Positions 9,163-18,848 of a stretch of DNA of 64,000 bases are shown here, in pieces. Where the stretch lies: contig CACYHH010000006.1 in the NCBI GenBank assembly GCA_902774115.1, positions 124,001 to 188,000 of the forward strand, read 5' to 3'. A program made the translations under genes and the position numbers. A model generated the notes under the pieces. It was not told the origin of the DNA and did not search any database. It saw only the letters and a program-made list of their open reading frames with translations. Every line of letters begins with the position of its first letter. The stretch's first letter is position 1. The stretch comes from an uncultured Spirochaetales bacterium. GTDB lineage: Bacteria; UBP6; UBA1177.

Positions 9163-10971
9163 ATGGACAAAAGCCTTCTTATTTACGAATCCGATTCAGC
9201 AAATGCCGGAAATCTTTCGGCTCTTTTTGAACAATTCGGTTTTTCCGTTTTTGTTGCGGATTCCGAAGAAAAAGTTCAGGAAATTCTCGACAAAACAAAA
9301 ATCAACGCATTTATAGTCCGTGCGGAAAACACGGGGCTGACAGGTTTTATGCTCTGCAAAAAAATCAGGGCGCTTAGTCTTTATGCGTCGAGACCGATAC
9401 TGCTTGTTTCGAGTGACGCTGACGAGGCGACTTTCGAAAGACACAGAGAGTTCGACTATCATGCCGACTATTACCTCAAAATTCCGACCGACGACGAGAC
9501 GATCCTTGCTTCGATGAATGCGATCTATCCCTTCCTTGACGCTTTGGCAGCTGAAGAAAACGCGGCAGAGCTTGCTGATCTTAAGGGAAAACTCGCAGAA
9601 GATGCCGAAAAACTCGATTTGATGAACAAACAGGTTTCGGAGAGTGAAGAAAAAATCAGAATCCAGTCTGAAAAAATCGCCGAACTTGAGAAGAATCTGT
9701 CGGAAGCATCAAAAATAGAGGAGGAAACGGGAGAGCTTAAGGATGCTATCGTGCAGAAAGGACTCCGCATCAAAAGTCTTGAAGAAAAAATAGCGGAACT
9801 TGAAGAAAAAATCGTTGCGGCAGCAAACACTGCAAAAGAGCGTGACGAAATCAAAAAGCAGCTTGATGCCGTTTCTGCCGATAAAGAAAAAATCGCTGCC
9901 GAACTGAAGAAAGTTGAAGAAGAAAAGGCAGGAATTACTTCAAAACTTGAAGAAGCTGAAAAGAAAAACGCTACTCTTGAAAATTCGGTCAAAGAGCTTG
10001 AAGCAACACTCAAAAATTCGTTCACTCAGAAAGATATCGATGATCTTAAGAAGAAACTCAACGAGGTCAAAGATCAGAACGATGTTCTTTCGGTTTACAA
10101 CAAAGAGATGAAAGAAAGAGTTAAAAAAGCTGAAAACGATACGAAAGAAGCTTCGGCCGAAAAAGATAAGATCTCTAAATCATTTGAAGAATTTAAGAAA
10201 TCAACGGCTGCAGAAAAAGAAAAGCTGCTTGAATCACACAAGAAGGAAACTGAAGAATTGAAGAAGGCGCTCGATGCTGAAACCGCCAGAGTAAAAAAGA
10301 ATGATTCCGAAATAGCTGATCTCAAAAAAGCGGTCAATGCTGCGGCGGAGGAAAAGAAAAATCTTGAAACTTCTCTGAAAAAATCGGCTGACGAAACGGC
10401 TGAAAAGGCAAAAATCATTGAAGAAAAAGAGGCTGCTTTCAAAAAATCGTCGGAAGAATCTGCCGAACTTATCAAAAAATCGGAAGCTGAAGCGGCAGAA
10501 TTGAAGGAAACGATCTCGAATCTTACGATAATAGCTGATGAGTTTGAAAAAACGCGCGAGGACAAGGAAGAACTTGAAAAAGCGTTCCTGATTCAGAAGA
10601 ACGAAATCGAAGAACTCAAAGAGGCTGTTGCAAGGGCGGCTGAAATCACCGACCAGAATGACGAACTCGTCAAAGAAAACGAGTCTTTGAAAAGCAAAAA
10701 TGCCGAAAAGCTCGACAGGATCAAGGATCTCAATGCTCAGATCGACAAACTGATGGAGACGAAAGAGGCTCTTGAAACGGCTCTCACCGAAATAGAAACT
10801 CTCAAAAAGAGTGCTGAAGAAGCTGCCGGAAAAATCGAGGCTGCAGAAAAAGAAAAATCAGAACTTTCCTCAAAAATCGCAGAGCTTGAAACCGAGATCA
10901 ACAAAATGAAGAAAGAAGCCGAAAAATTCAACGCTCTCAAAGAGCAGCTCAAGCACCTTGCAGGCGACTAA
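9163..10971 (+). CDS. FrzS/AglZ-like protein: degenerate receiver domain plus long coiled coil
   Basis: A 602-residue protein. Residues 1-125 form a response-regulator receiver fold (LLIYESDSANAGNLSALFEQ, then ILLVSSDADE and YYLKIP). The acidic pair near 9-11 and the switch-region Lys are kept, but residues 51-55 read IVRAE where the phosphorylated Asp belongs, so it is a pseudo-receiver. From about 130 to the end it is a continuous heptad-rich coiled coil dominated by Glu, Lys and Ala. This architecture is that of Myxococcus FrzS and AglZ, which localise to cell poles and direct type IV pilus or gliding motility. The same role here is inference; a pilus ATPase and pilins do occur in this window. 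Confidence 0.68.
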   Translation: MDKSLLIYESDSANAGNLSALFEQFGFSVFVADSEEKVQEILDKTKINAFIVRAENTGLTGFMLCKKIRALSLYASRPILLVSSDADEATFERHREFDYHADYYLKIPTDDETILASMNAIYPFLDALAAEENAAELADLKGKLAEDAEKLDLMNKQVSESEEKIRIQSEKIAELEKNLSEASKIEEETGELKDAIVQKGLRIKSLEEKIAELEEKIVAAANTAKERDEIKKQLDAVSADKEKIAAELKKVEEEKAGITSKLEEAEKKNATLENSVKELEATLKNSFTQKDIDDLKKKLNEVKDQNDVLSVYNKEMKERVKKAENDTKEASAEKDKISKSFEEFKKSTAAEKEKLLESHKKETEELKKALDAETARVKKNDSEIADLKKAVNAAAEEKKNLETSLKKSADETAEKAKIIEEKEAAFKKSSEESAELIKKSEAEAAELKETISNLTIIADEFEKTREDKEELEKAFLIQKNEIEELKEAVARAAEITDQNDELVKENESLKSKNAEKLDRIKDLNAQIDKLMETKEALETALTEIETLKKSAEEAAGKIEAAEKEKSELSSKIAELETEINKMKKEAEKFNALKEQLKHLAGD

Positions 10972-10995
10972 GAATCGCAATAATACCGAAAATTC

Positions 10996-11022
10996 TTGAC
11001 TATAACACATTTTGAGTATAAT
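10996..11022 (+). promoter_or_regulatory. sigma-70 type promoter of tRNA-Leu
   Basis: TTGACT at 10996-11001 and a perfect TATAAT at 11017-11022 are separated by 15 bases, a little short, and lie 16 bases before the tRNA. The good -10 and GC-rich start region fit a stable-RNA promoter. Confidence 0.7.
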
Positions 11023-11037
11023 TACCGCGCTTTTCGT

Positions 11038-11124
11038 GCCGGGATGGTGGAATTGGCAGACACGCTAGATTCAGGTTCTAGTGGGGGCAACTCCGTGCAG
11101 GTTCAAGTCCTGTTCTCGGCACCA
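11038..11124 (+). tRNA. tRNA-Leu (anticodon CAG)
   Basis: The 87 bases fold as a class II tRNA: acceptor GCCGGGA pairs with TCTCGGC, the anticodon stem CTAGA/TCTAG encloses loop TTCAGGT with anticodon CAG, there is a long variable arm, and the T arm GCAGG-TTCAAGT-CCTGT is regular. The 3' CCA (11122-11124) is encoded. It reads CUG leucine codons. It stands alone between the FrzS-like gene and the stomatin operon. Confidence 0.96.
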
Positions 11125-11197
11125 CTTCTTAAATAAAATTCCGGTAGTTTTTGTTGAAAAATTGATTTTACAGCTTGATTTCTTGAGTTTTTTGCCG

Positions 11198-12178
11198 CTA
11201 TTTCGGCAGATTTTTGAACATTTCCTGGATCGAGCCTACTGAACCGAGTATTCCGCTTGCTTCGTAAGGCATATAGACGACTTTGTTGTCCTTACCGGAT
11301 GTGATTGAAGCCAGAGTTTCAATGTATTTGAGTGCGATGAGGTACTGTGCCGGATCCATTTTAGTGTCTTTGATCGCGTCTGCGATAAGACGGATCGACT
11401 CTGCTTCGGCCGTTGCAACTTTGATTTTGGCCTGAGCCTGACCTTCTGCTTCAAGGATGTTCGATTCCTTCATGCCGGCAGCGTAGTTGATGTTTTTCTG
11501 TTTTTCACCTTCAGATTCAAGGATTTTCGACTGTTTGTCAGCTTCAGCCGTAAGGATGGCAGCACGTTTGTCGCGCTCTGCACGCATCTGTTTTTCCATA
11601 GCGTTCTTGATGTCCTGCGGCGGGTTGATGTCCTGAATTTCGACGCGGTTGACTTTTACGCCCCATTTGTCGGTCGCTTCGTCAAGAATCTCGGTCATTT
11701 TCGAGTTTATATCGTCCCTGCTTGAGAGAGTGTGGTCAAGATCCATGTTTCCGATGATGTTTCTGAGCGTCGTTTTCGCGAGTTTTTCGATCGCGTCGGG
11801 AAGGTTCGAAATCTCGTACATCGCCTTGAACGGATCGGTGATCTGGTAGTAAAGAATGGCATCGATTTCGATTACGACGTTATCTTTCGTAATAACGTTC
11901 TGCTTCGGGAAGTCATGGACGGTTTCACGCAGATCGATGAAGGTCTGCTCAGTTGTTACCATGATTTTTCTGCCGTCGTAGAGCTGTTTCATGACTCTTG
12001 TTTCCATTTTGCGCGGCTTGTCGATGATGGGAACGATGATGTTAAAGCCGCTCTGAAGCGTGCAGTGATACTTTCCGAGTCTTTCAACGATGATGACTTT
12101 TGCCTGCGGAACGATTTTTGCCCCTTTTGCAATGATGATTACCGCAAATACGCAGATTACAGCGATTACCCAAACCAT
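11198..12178 (-). CDS. SPFH/band 7 (stomatin-like) membrane protein
   Basis: A 326-residue protein with one N-terminal membrane segment (VWVIAVICVFAVIIIAKG), then the band 7 core beginning VPQAKVIIVERLGKYH with DQ/TEQTFIDLRE-type strands, and a long Ala/Glu-rich helix (about 180-270) that oligomerises. It belongs to the QmcA/YbbK-like group of bacterial stomatins, which form membrane rings and are found beside NfeD proteins. That partner is directly upstream here, ten bases away, in an rnj-nfeD-stomatin operon. Likely role is organisation or quality control of inner membrane proteins; the exact client is unknown. Confidence 0.9.
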   Translation of the reverse strand: MVWVIAVICVFAVIIIAKGAKIVPQAKVIIVERLGKYHCTLQSGFNIIVPIIDKPRKMETRVMKQLYDGRKIMVTTEQTFIDLRETVHDFPKQNVITKDNVVIEIDAILYYQITDPFKAMYEISNLPDAIEKLAKTTLRNIIGNMDLDHTLSSRDDINSKMTEILDEATDKWGVKVNRVEIQDINPPQDIKNAMEKQMRAERDKRAAILTAEADKQSKILESEGEKQKNINYAAGMKESNILEAEGQAQAKIKVATAEAESIRLIADAIKDTKMDPAQYLIALKYIETLASITSGKDNKVVYMPYEASGILGSVGSIQEMFKNLPK

Positions 12179-12187
12179 GTTTTCCTC

Positions 12188-12640
12188 CTAATTGTGAGAT
12201 TTTACTATAACTTTTGCGCCGTCAACGGCGGTGATTTCAACTGTTTCGCTTTCTTCGAAACTTGCCTCCTCGTTTTCGGGAAGGGCTGTCCAGACTTCGC
12301 TTCCGATTTTGACTTTTCCGGGAGTGTCAGCGGTTATTTTTACTGTGACTTTAGCCTTTTTCCCGATCATCGCGTTGGTGTTGGCCTCACGTTTTTCGGA
12401 CGATTTGAAGAAGTATTTGAGGGCGAGAGGTCTGAAAAATATGCCTGCGATGACTGAAACGACTGCAAAAACGAGAATCTGCCATGTTGTTCCGGCTCCG
12501 AGAGCTGCAAGCGGAACTGCGGCAAGGGCGCCTATACCGAGAATTGCCACCCAGAAACCGGGAATAAAAATTTCAAGAATAAAAGCCGCGACTGCGACGA
12601 TCACCCAGATCAGCCACGGTGTAAGAAGCAATTGTTCCAT
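12188..12640 (-). CDS. NfeD-family membrane protein
   Basis: A 150-residue short NfeD: hydrophobic helices in the first 75 residues (TPWLIWVIVAVAAFILEIFI, then GIGALAAVPLAALG) followed by a soluble C-terminal OB-fold (IGKKAKVTVKI to KVIVKSHN). Short NfeD proteins partner stomatins at the membrane and lack the protease domain of long NfeD. Its gene lies between rnj and the stomatin gene with spacings near ten bases, so the pair is very likely coexpressed. Confidence 0.88.
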   Translation of the reverse strand: MEQLLLTPWLIWVIVAVAAFILEIFIPGFWVAILGIGALAAVPLAALGAGTTWQILVFAVVSVIAGIFFRPLALKYFFKSSEKREANTNAMIGKKAKVTVKITADTPGKVKIGSEVWTALPENEEASFEESETVEITAVDGAKVIVKSHN

Positions 12641-12649
12641 TTTATCCTC

Positions 12650-14287
12650 CTAATCCAGATTTACGATGATCGCATGAACTACCGGTTTTTTGTCGGTAAG
12701 TTCCGTCAGATAGTGGCGCACCATGATGCGTATATCCTCTTCGACGTCCTTCCAGATCGGTTCGTCAGCGAGTTCGTCGTGAAAGTAGTCTTCGATCATA
12801 TCTTTTATTTCGCGCTCTATCTGCTTCATTTTTGCTGCATTCGCGATGCCTGCGGAAATTATTCTCGGAGCCGCCAGAAGCTCGTTAGAGAAGAAGTCGA
12901 CAGTCATCATAACTGTCATGAAACCCGCTTTGGCAATACGTTTGCGCTCTTTTATGTTCTCGAAATCGATAAGATCCGATTCACCGTTAGAAACGACTTT
13001 TGTCGAAAGTTCAAATGTGTGCGAAATGAAAGGGCGGCGTCCTTTTTTGAAGCAGAGCATGTCGCCGTCGCTGATGACCACCGAGCTGAAACCGTTCTTT
13101 TCGGCAAGTCTCGCGCTGAGATCCAGAAACCTTCTGTGACCGTGTACAGGCACGACGTAACGCGGATGAACGTCTTTAAAAGCCTGAACGATGTCGTCCT
13201 GGAAAGCGTGTCCCGAAACATGGATCTTGTCTGTGTTCTCGTAGTAGACATCGGCTCCTTTTTCAATGAGTTTATCGATCATTCTGCCGATCGAAAGCTC
13301 GTTTCCGGGAATGTTTTTAGAGCTGAAGAAAATCGTATCACCGTAACGGATAGAAACCGATTTCATCATATCAAGACTCATTCTCTTCATAACGCTGCGC
13401 GGTTCAGCCTGTGAGCCTGTGACGATGAGGGTTATCTTGTTTTCGGGAACGCGGTTTATCTTCGTCTGGTCGGTGAGAACCGATGCCGGCAGCTTGATGT
13501 GACCGAGCTCCGAAGCAATCTGCATATAAGTGTTCACGCTGCGCCCAAGAAGACCGACTGTTCTCCCTTTGAGAAGCGAAATGTTGATGATGTTGCCGAT
13601 TCGCGTCGTATTTGACGAAAATCCTGTCGCGATTACGCGTCCCGTGGCGTTTTCAATGATGTCGGCAATGTTTCCGAGGATCGATTCCTCGCTTTCGGAG
13701 TGCCCCTGACGCTCGATATTCGTGCTGTCTGAAAGGAGAATATCGATATTTTCAGGGATTTTGCCGGTAAAAGGAGAGCCTTTGCCCGGTTCGTACTTGA
13801 AATCGCCGGTATGAAGAATCGTGTAGTCGCCGATTTTTATGACAAGTGCCTTTGCCTCCGGAATAGAGTGGGGAACATCGATCATATCGATCGTGAAGTC
13901 ACCGAGTTTTATAGTTTCCGGATGCTTGTAGTTCAAAGTTCTGATATTCTTTTTGTAAACAGCAAAACGGTCGATTCTTTCGGCCAGAACAAGCGCCGGA
14001 AAGTTCGTCATATAGACCGGAACATCAAATTCCTGCAGGAGATACGGCACGCCGCCGATATGGTCTTCGTGGCCGTGGGTTATAACGCAGCCGAGAAGAT
14101 TTATCCCCAGTTCCTCGATGATGTCGAAATCGGGAATGAAAAAATCATCCTCCATAAAGTCGTCGTTTCCCGGAAAACCCATGCCGCAGTCGATCATTAT
14201 TGCATCGTTTCCGGCTTTGATAAGCATACAGTTTTTTCCGATTTCCTTCAGTCCGCCGAGCGGCAGAATCTCGATTTGATCAAACAT
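12650..14287 (-). CDS. rnj: ribonuclease J
   Basis: A 545-residue metallo-beta-lactamase/beta-CASP nuclease. HGHEDHIGG at 71-79 binds the two zinc ions; HVSGHA and the PVHGHRR segment are further beta-CASP motifs, and a C-terminal domain completes the RNase J layout. RNase J is a 5'-3' exonuclease and endonuclease of mRNA decay and rRNA maturation in the cytosol. It opens with MFDQIEILPLGG, typical of the family. It heads the rnj-nfeD-stomatin operon. The closest alternative, a different beta-CASP enzyme, is unlikely given length and start. Confidence 0.93.
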   Translation of the reverse strand: MFDQIEILPLGGLKEIGKNCMLIKAGNDAIMIDCGMGFPGNDDFMEDDFFIPDFDIIEELGINLLGCVITHGHEDHIGGVPYLLQEFDVPVYMTNFPALVLAERIDRFAVYKKNIRTLNYKHPETIKLGDFTIDMIDVPHSIPEAKALVIKIGDYTILHTGDFKYEPGKGSPFTGKIPENIDILLSDSTNIERQGHSESEESILGNIADIIENATGRVIATGFSSNTTRIGNIINISLLKGRTVGLLGRSVNTYMQIASELGHIKLPASVLTDQTKINRVPENKITLIVTGSQAEPRSVMKRMSLDMMKSVSIRYGDTIFFSSKNIPGNELSIGRMIDKLIEKGADVYYENTDKIHVSGHAFQDDIVQAFKDVHPRYVVPVHGHRRFLDLSARLAEKNGFSSVVISDGDMLCFKKGRRPFISHTFELSTKVVSNGESDLIDFENIKERKRIAKAGFMTVMMTVDFFSNELLAAPRIISAGIANAAKMKQIEREIKDMIEDYFHDELADEPIWKDVEEDIRIMVRHYLTELTDKKPVVHAIIVNLD

Positions 14288-14371
14288 TTCTTTCTCCGAA
14301 TAAAAAAAACTGCCCGTTTATAGCATAAAAAGCGGATAAACAGAATATTTTCTTTAAATTTTTATGAGAAG

Positions 14372-14581
14372 TTATCCGACCGATATTACCTTGTATCCGT
14401 TGTCTTCGATCGTTTTGCGGACTGTTGTTTCATCCATTTCGCCTGAAAGCGTAAGAACAGCTTCGCCTGTTTTGTGGCTGACATCGGCTGATTCGACGAA
14501 AGGCATTTCTTCAAGCAGTTTTTTGACTCTCGCTTCGCAGTGCGGGCACATCATTCCTTCGATTTTTACTGTTTTTTTCAT
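14372..14581 (-). other. putative internal in-frame start: CopZ-like copper chaperone from the end of copA
   Basis: An ATG at 14579-14581 lies in the copA frame. Upstream of it, the complement of 14588-14593 reads AGGAGT with six-base spacing, as good as any start in this window. Translation from it gives a 69-residue HMA domain with MxCxxC (residues 11-15), the normal size and motif of free CopZ/Atx1 chaperones. Whether both products are made is inference. Confidence 0.55.
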
Positions 14582-16879
14582 TTTTTCACTCCTTTTTTTA
14601 CCAAAGTTTTCCGATGTTTCCTTTTTAAGCTCATTAGCGTCAAACCCCTTTCGGATAAGGGTTTTATCGTGTTCTGAGTCATGGATTTTAAATAGATTTA
14701 TTCTCAAAGCGTTCATGCAGACGGTGAAACTTGAAAGGCTCATCGCCGCAGCGCCTATCATGGGGTTCATTTTCCAGGCGGAAAGTCCTGCTGCAAGCGG
14801 GATACAGACAATGTTGTAGAAAAACGCCCAGAAAAGGTTTTCGTGGATGTTTTTCAAAGTTTTGCGGCTGAGTCTTACCACGGCAGCAGCATCAAGAAGC
14901 GAGCTGTTCATGAGGACGATTTCAGCGCTGTCTATCGCGATATCGGTTCCTGCGCCTATTGCAATGCCCGTATCAGCCTTTGCCAGTGCGGGTGCATCGT
15001 TGATCCCGTCGCCCACGAAAGCTGTTTTTCCGTATTTTTGCAGCATAACGACTGCTTTTGCCTTTTCTTCGGGCAGGATTCCGGCAATAACCTCGTCAAC
15101 TCCAGCTTCAGCGCCTATTGCTTTCGCCGTTTTTGCGTTGTCTCCCGTCAGCATTATCACGGAAAGCCCCATTTTGTGCATTTCTTCTATCGCTTTCGCC
15201 GAATCCGGCTTGATTGCATCTGCGACAGCGATTATTCCGAGAACGGTTTCATTTTCACAGAAATAAAGCGGGGTTTTGCCTGCTTCGGCAAGTGTTGATG
15301 CGGCTTTTGTGAGGTCTTCGGGAAGAATTGCGAACTCTGAAATATATTTTTCATTTCCGCCGCGAAGGATCTTCTCTCCGATTTTTGCTTCGACTCCGTT
15401 TCCGGGCAGAATGCGGAAATTGGCTGTTTCAAGCGCCTTCAAACCGAGAGTTTCAGCCTTCTTGACGACAGCTTTTGAGAGAGGATGTTCGCTTTTTATT
15501 TCAAGCGAGAACGCTTTTTCAAGAAGTTCGTTTTCGGTGACTTCAGAAGCGGGCAGAATGTCGGTAACTTCAGGCTTTCCCGAGGTTATGGTTCCAGTTT
15601 TGTCGAGCGCTATGATCTCGGTTTTTCCTGCCGATTCAAGTGCTGCGCCGCTTTTAAAAAGTATGCCGTTTTTTGCTCCCACTCCGCTTCCCACCATTAT
15701 CGCAACAGGTGTTGCCAGGCCTAAAGCGCACGGGCACGAAATCACAAGAACCGATATTGCCCTAGCCAGAGCGAATGCCAAGGTTTCTCCTGCAACAATC
15801 CAGCCGAAGCAGACGATAAGAGCGATAAAAATTACTGCCGGAACGAAGTATGCAGAAACTTTGTCTGCGATCCTTGCAATCGGCGCTTTTGTCGCCGCAG
15901 CCTCGGAAACAAGCTTGATTATCTGCGCCAGAGCGGTGTCGGAACCAACTTTTGATGCTTTGCAGGTGAGATGTCCTGTCTGGTTTATAGTCGCCGCGCT
16001 CACGTTTGAGCCCTCGTTTTTGTCAACCGGAACCGATTCGCCTGTCAGAGCCGATTCGTCGACTGCGCTTGTTCCCGAAATGACGATTCCGTCAACCGGA
16101 ATCTTTTCTCCGGGCCGCACGATAAAAATGTCTCCGACCTTGACTTCTTCAGCTTTTACCTCGGTCTCGACGCCGTTTTTGAGCAGATTCGCCTTTGCCG
16201 GAGCAAGTTCGATGAGCCCTTTGAGAGCGTTTGTGGTTTTTCCTTTTGAGATCGCTTCAAGCATCTTTCCGACCGTTATCAATGCCGGGATCATAGCGGC
16301 CGATTCAAAGTAAAGACTATTGCGGTAAAGTTCCGCACATTCCGGATGGTCTGCAAAAATCAGGCAGAGCACATAAAAACTCCAGCCGAAAGAGACGCCT
16401 GATCCGAGCGCAACTAACGTATCCATATTCGGCGCGCCGTGGAAAACCGAGCGGAAACCGCTTGTGAAAAATTTGTGGTTTATAACCATAACGATTGCCG
16501 CAAGGATCATCTGGATCAAGGCAAGGTGTTTGTGCGAAAGCTCCTCGGGAAGCGGCAGACCCAGCATGTGGTGCCCCATCGTGATGTACATTAAAACAAC
16601 GAGAAAAATCACGGATGAGAGCAGCCTTTTTTTGAGTTTCGGAGTTTCTGTATCGCTCAGAACATTGTCGTTTGAATCATTTTCTTTCGGTTTCGCGCCG
16701 TAACCCGCCTCTTGAACTGCTTTGATGACCGCTTCGTCAGAAGCCGAGCCTTCGACTCCCATCGAATTTGTGAGGAGGCTCACGCTTACCGATTCAACTC
16801 CTGCGACTTTCGCCACAGCCTTTTCGACACGCGCCTGACACGCCGCGCAGCTCATTCCGGTAACATTGTATTGTTTCAT
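14372..16879 (-). CDS. copA: copper-exporting P1B-type ATPase with N- and C-terminal HMA domains
   Basis: An 835-residue Cu+ ATPase. It has an N-terminal HMA domain (CAAC at 11-14), membrane helices, the actuator TGES at 279-282, the transport motif CPC at 382-384, phosphorylation motif DKTGT at 426-430, [12 protein letters not shown], and YN plus MSLSS in the last helices, which identify Cu+ specificity. Unusually a second HMA domain (GMMCPHC at 775-781) follows the last membrane helix. An in-frame ATG at codon 767 has AGGAGT six bases upstream and may start a separate chaperone. The gene overlaps nudC by four bases, placing copper export downstream of a hipBA module. Confidence 0.93.
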   Translation of the reverse strand: MKQYNVTGMSCAACQARVEKAVAKVAGVESVSVSLLTNSMGVEGSASDEAVIKAVQEAGYGAKPKENDSNDNVLSDTETPKLKKRLLSSVIFLVVLMYITMGHHMLGLPLPEELSHKHLALIQMILAAIVMVINHKFFTSGFRSVFHGAPNMDTLVALGSGVSFGWSFYVLCLIFADHPECAELYRNSLYFESAAMIPALITVGKMLEAISKGKTTNALKGLIELAPAKANLLKNGVETEVKAEEVKVGDIFIVRPGEKIPVDGIVISGTSAVDESALTGESVPVDKNEGSNVSAATINQTGHLTCKASKVGSDTALAQIIKLVSEAAATKAPIARIADKVSAYFVPAVIFIALIVCFGWIVAGETLAFALARAISVLVISCPCALGLATPVAIMVGSGVGAKNGILFKSGAALESAGKTEIIALDKTGTITSGKPEVTDILPASEVTENELLEKAFSLEIKSEHPLSKAVVKKAETLGLKALETANFRILPGNGVEAKIGEKILRGGNEKYISEFAILPEDLTKAASTLAEAGKTPLYFCENETVLGIIAVADAIKPDSAKAIEEMHKMGLSVIMLTGDNAKTAKAIGAEAGVDEVIAGILPEEKAKAVVMLQKYGKTAFVGDGINDAPALAKADTGIAIGAGTDIAIDSAEIVLMNSSLLDAAAVVRLSRKTLKNIHENLFWAFFYNIVCIPLAAGLSAWKMNPMIGAAAMSLSSFTVCMNALRINLFKIHDSEHDKTLIRKGFDANELKKETSENFGKKRSEKMKKTVKIEGMMCPHCEARVKKLLEEMPFVESADVSHKTGEAVLTLSGEMDETTVRKTIEDNGYKVISVG

Positions 16880-17724
16880 TTCAACTCTCTAAAAAATTTC
16901 GCAGTCAATTTCCCTTCTTTAAACATCTTCATCATTTCGTTGGTTAAGCTGATACTGTCCGGCTGCAGCTTGATCTCGTTGCGTTTGAGCCACTGCGCGA
17001 ACTTCAGTTCGTTTTCGTCAAGGCGGATCTCGTCATCGCCGTCGGCTTCGCAGAAAAAACCGACTAAAATATCCTGTGCGATCCCCCACGGCTGTGATTT
17101 GTAGTAGCGGATATTTTTCACTTTTATGCCGGTCTCTTCCATCACTTCGCGTGCAACTGTCTGCTCCAGAGTTTCTCCGATCTCTGTAAAACCCGCAACA
17201 AGGGCGTTGTGGTTATAGCCGTTGCGATACCTTGTGACCAGAAGAGAGTCGCCTTTCGTGACAGCCACGATGACTGCCGGATTTATGCGCGGATATATCG
17301 TGTTTCCGCATTTTTTGCAGACTAAAGCGCGTTCGGTTTCGGAAAAGGAAAGTTCTGCCGCGCACCTTCCGCAAAAGCGGTTGTCCGTGTACCAGCGCCA
17401 CAAGTGATATGCCGTGAATGCGACAAGAAGATCGGCATTTAGGCAGTTTCCGCGCAGCTCACGCAAGCCCTGATAGCTAAAGCCTGCGAGCAAAATTTCA
17501 TCCTGGGTGACGGCAAGAAAATAGCGTTTTTCATCCACGGAAAAGAGATAAATTATTTTTTCTGTTGCCGGCGGATTTTTTGCAGACGGAAAAAAAAGAT
17601 GTCCGCAATCCGCTTTGATGAGGATTTCGCCGTTTTTGTTGAAATACAGAATAAAATCAGTCTCTTGAGGCTTTAGATTTTTAAAAGCGATATCGAATTT
17701 ACTTGGATCTATGTCCTGGATCAT
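16876..17724 (-). CDS. nudC: NUDIX NAD(H)/NAD-capped RNA pyrophosphatase
   Basis: A 282-residue NudC homologue. A four-Cys zinc ribbon (RFCGRC then CKKCGN) precedes the Nudix box, which begins GFTEIGE and includes REVMEETGI, and is followed by SQPW, the family hallmark that selects NAD(H). NudC hydrolyses NADH and removes NAD caps from RNA in the cytosol. The gene overlaps both neighbours by four bases (hipA upstream, copA downstream), so it is translationally coupled within a hipB-hipA-nudC-copA operon. The motif continues GIAQD rather than PFPxS, a mild divergence. Confidence 0.92.
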   Translation of the reverse strand: MIQDIDPSKFDIAFKNLKPQETDFILYFNKNGEILIKADCGHLFFPSAKNPPATEKIIYLFSVDEKRYFLAVTQDEILLAGFSYQGLRELRGNCLNADLLVAFTAYHLWRWYTDNRFCGRCAAELSFSETERALVCKKCGNTIYPRINPAVIVAVTKGDSLLVTRYRNGYNHNALVAGFTEIGETLEQTVAREVMEETGIKVKNIRYYKSQPWGIAQDILVGFFCEADGDDEIRLDENELKFAQWLKRNEIKLQPDSISLTNEMMKMFKEGKLTAKFFRELK

Positions 17725-18848
17725 ATTGACTCCATAATTTTCCCAAGCCGTTTGTTTACAGTTTCTTGAATCTTTTCAGCTGTTTGTTTCGCAATAGATT
17801 CTTTAATGCCGGCTTTTTTTGCGACAGAAAGAATGTCATTCATTGTCGGATTTTTTCCTTCTCCGGCGACTGTGGTTGCGTGTTCTCCGCCGACAGAGTT
17901 CGAATAAGTCAGATCGTAAGCCGGAGATAAGCGCCAGCTGCCCTCATAAACAAAAGAAAAATTGTTGGAATGGTCGTCTCTGTTGTGTGCAAAAACATTG
18001 AAACACATTAGAGTGAACATTTTTTCCACTTCTTCCGCCTGTTTTGTAAGCTGCCAAGTCAAGGCAAGCAGCGAGCAGTAATCAAGTGCCGGGATTCTGT
18101 GGGATGTTTCCAGCAGAGCCGAAACGGAAGCGGTATGGATTTTTTTCTCTCCAAGCGGGGTTTTCACTCTGTCGAAGCGTTTGCAGCCGAAATATCCCGG
18201 GCATAAATCAGAGGGAAACAGTCTGACTTCAGGAATTTCTATGCCGCAGGCTTTCGCGCAGAGATTGTATTCGTATTCCATAAAACCGATATCTGCCGGA
18301 TCACCCGATGACGGAAATTTCACGATCCAATCTTCTCCACCCAGCCTGATCGTTACTTTCGGCCGCGCTCCGCCGGAAGAGCCGCCCATGGCAAAGAGCG
18401 TATCTAAATCACCTGAATCTTCTGTTTGAAGGATTTTCCGGCATTCTTCGGCAAGGTGGTCAAGGTCGTCGGTTTGTTTCGCGGTTTGCAGGTTGTAAAC
18501 CGGTTTGAATTCCAAAGCTCCTTTTCCCGAGGCTCCGACAATGGAGAGACGAGAAAAGGGATCAATTTCTTCCGGACGTTCTCCCGCTTTTCTGAGCATC
18601 CGGTCGACCAGAAGTCTGCCCCAGCCGTCGGGAAGCGAATCGGCAAATATCCCGAAGATTCCGTCGAAAGGATCTGCTTTTGCGATTTTCACTCCGGCTT
18701 GCAGAGGCAGCGAAAAGGGACTGATTGAAAATCCGTTTCTAAGCCATTCATCGGAATATTCAAAAGCGGTCAGCCGTTTCTGGTAGGGAACCATTGTGCC
18801 GACTTTTGTCCCGTCCAAAAAAACTTCGATCCTATCTGCGGTTTTCAC
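17721..18848 (-). CDS. hipA: HipA-like serine/threonine kinase toxin
   Basis: A 375-residue HipA. The N-terminal HipA_N subdomain (about 1-115) includes LPDGWGRLL; the Gly-rich loop GGSSGGARPK lies at 155-164, the catalytic loop NRDDHSNN at 289-296 and the metal motif AYDLTYS at 310-316. HipA kinases phosphorylate targets such as glutamyl-tRNA synthetase and induce growth arrest when freed from HipB. All key residues appear intact. It overlaps hipB by 17 bases, as in classical hipBA modules, and nudC by four bases. It is shorter than the 440-residue E. coli HipA but within the family range. Confidence 0.92.
   Translation of the reverse strand: MKTADRIEVFLDGTKVGTMVPYQKRLTAFEYSDEWLRNGFSISPFSLPLQAGVKIAKADPFDGIFGIFADSLPDGWGRLLVDRMLRKAGERPEEIDPFSRLSIVGASGKGALEFKPVYNLQTAKQTDDLDHLAEECRKILQTEDSGDLDTLFAMGGSSGGARPKVTIRLGGEDWIVKFPSSGDPADIGFMEYEYNLCAKACGIEIPEVRLFPSDLCPGYFGCKRFDRVKTPLGEKKIHTASVSALLETSHRIPALDYCSLLALTWQLTKQAEEVEKMFTLMCFNVFAHNRDDHSNNFSFVYEGSWRLSPAYDLTYSNSVGGEHATTVAGEGKNPTMNDILSVAKKAGIKESIAKQTAEKIQETVNKRLGKIMESI

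Noticed and set aside
9525-10565. Long reverse-strand open frames rich in Ser and Phe opposite the FrzS-like gene
   Set aside because: They are the antisense shadow of Glu/Lys/Ala-rich coiled-coil codons, with no ribosome binding sites or family features.
12632-13414. A 260-codon plus-strand frame opposite rnj
   Set aside because: It is entirely antisense to the well-supported RNase J gene and its product resembles nothing; treated as a shadow.
15276-16313. A 345-codon plus-strand frame opposite copA
   Set aside because: Antisense shadow of an unmistakable P-type ATPase; low-complexity Ser/Ala/Phe composition typical of such shadows.
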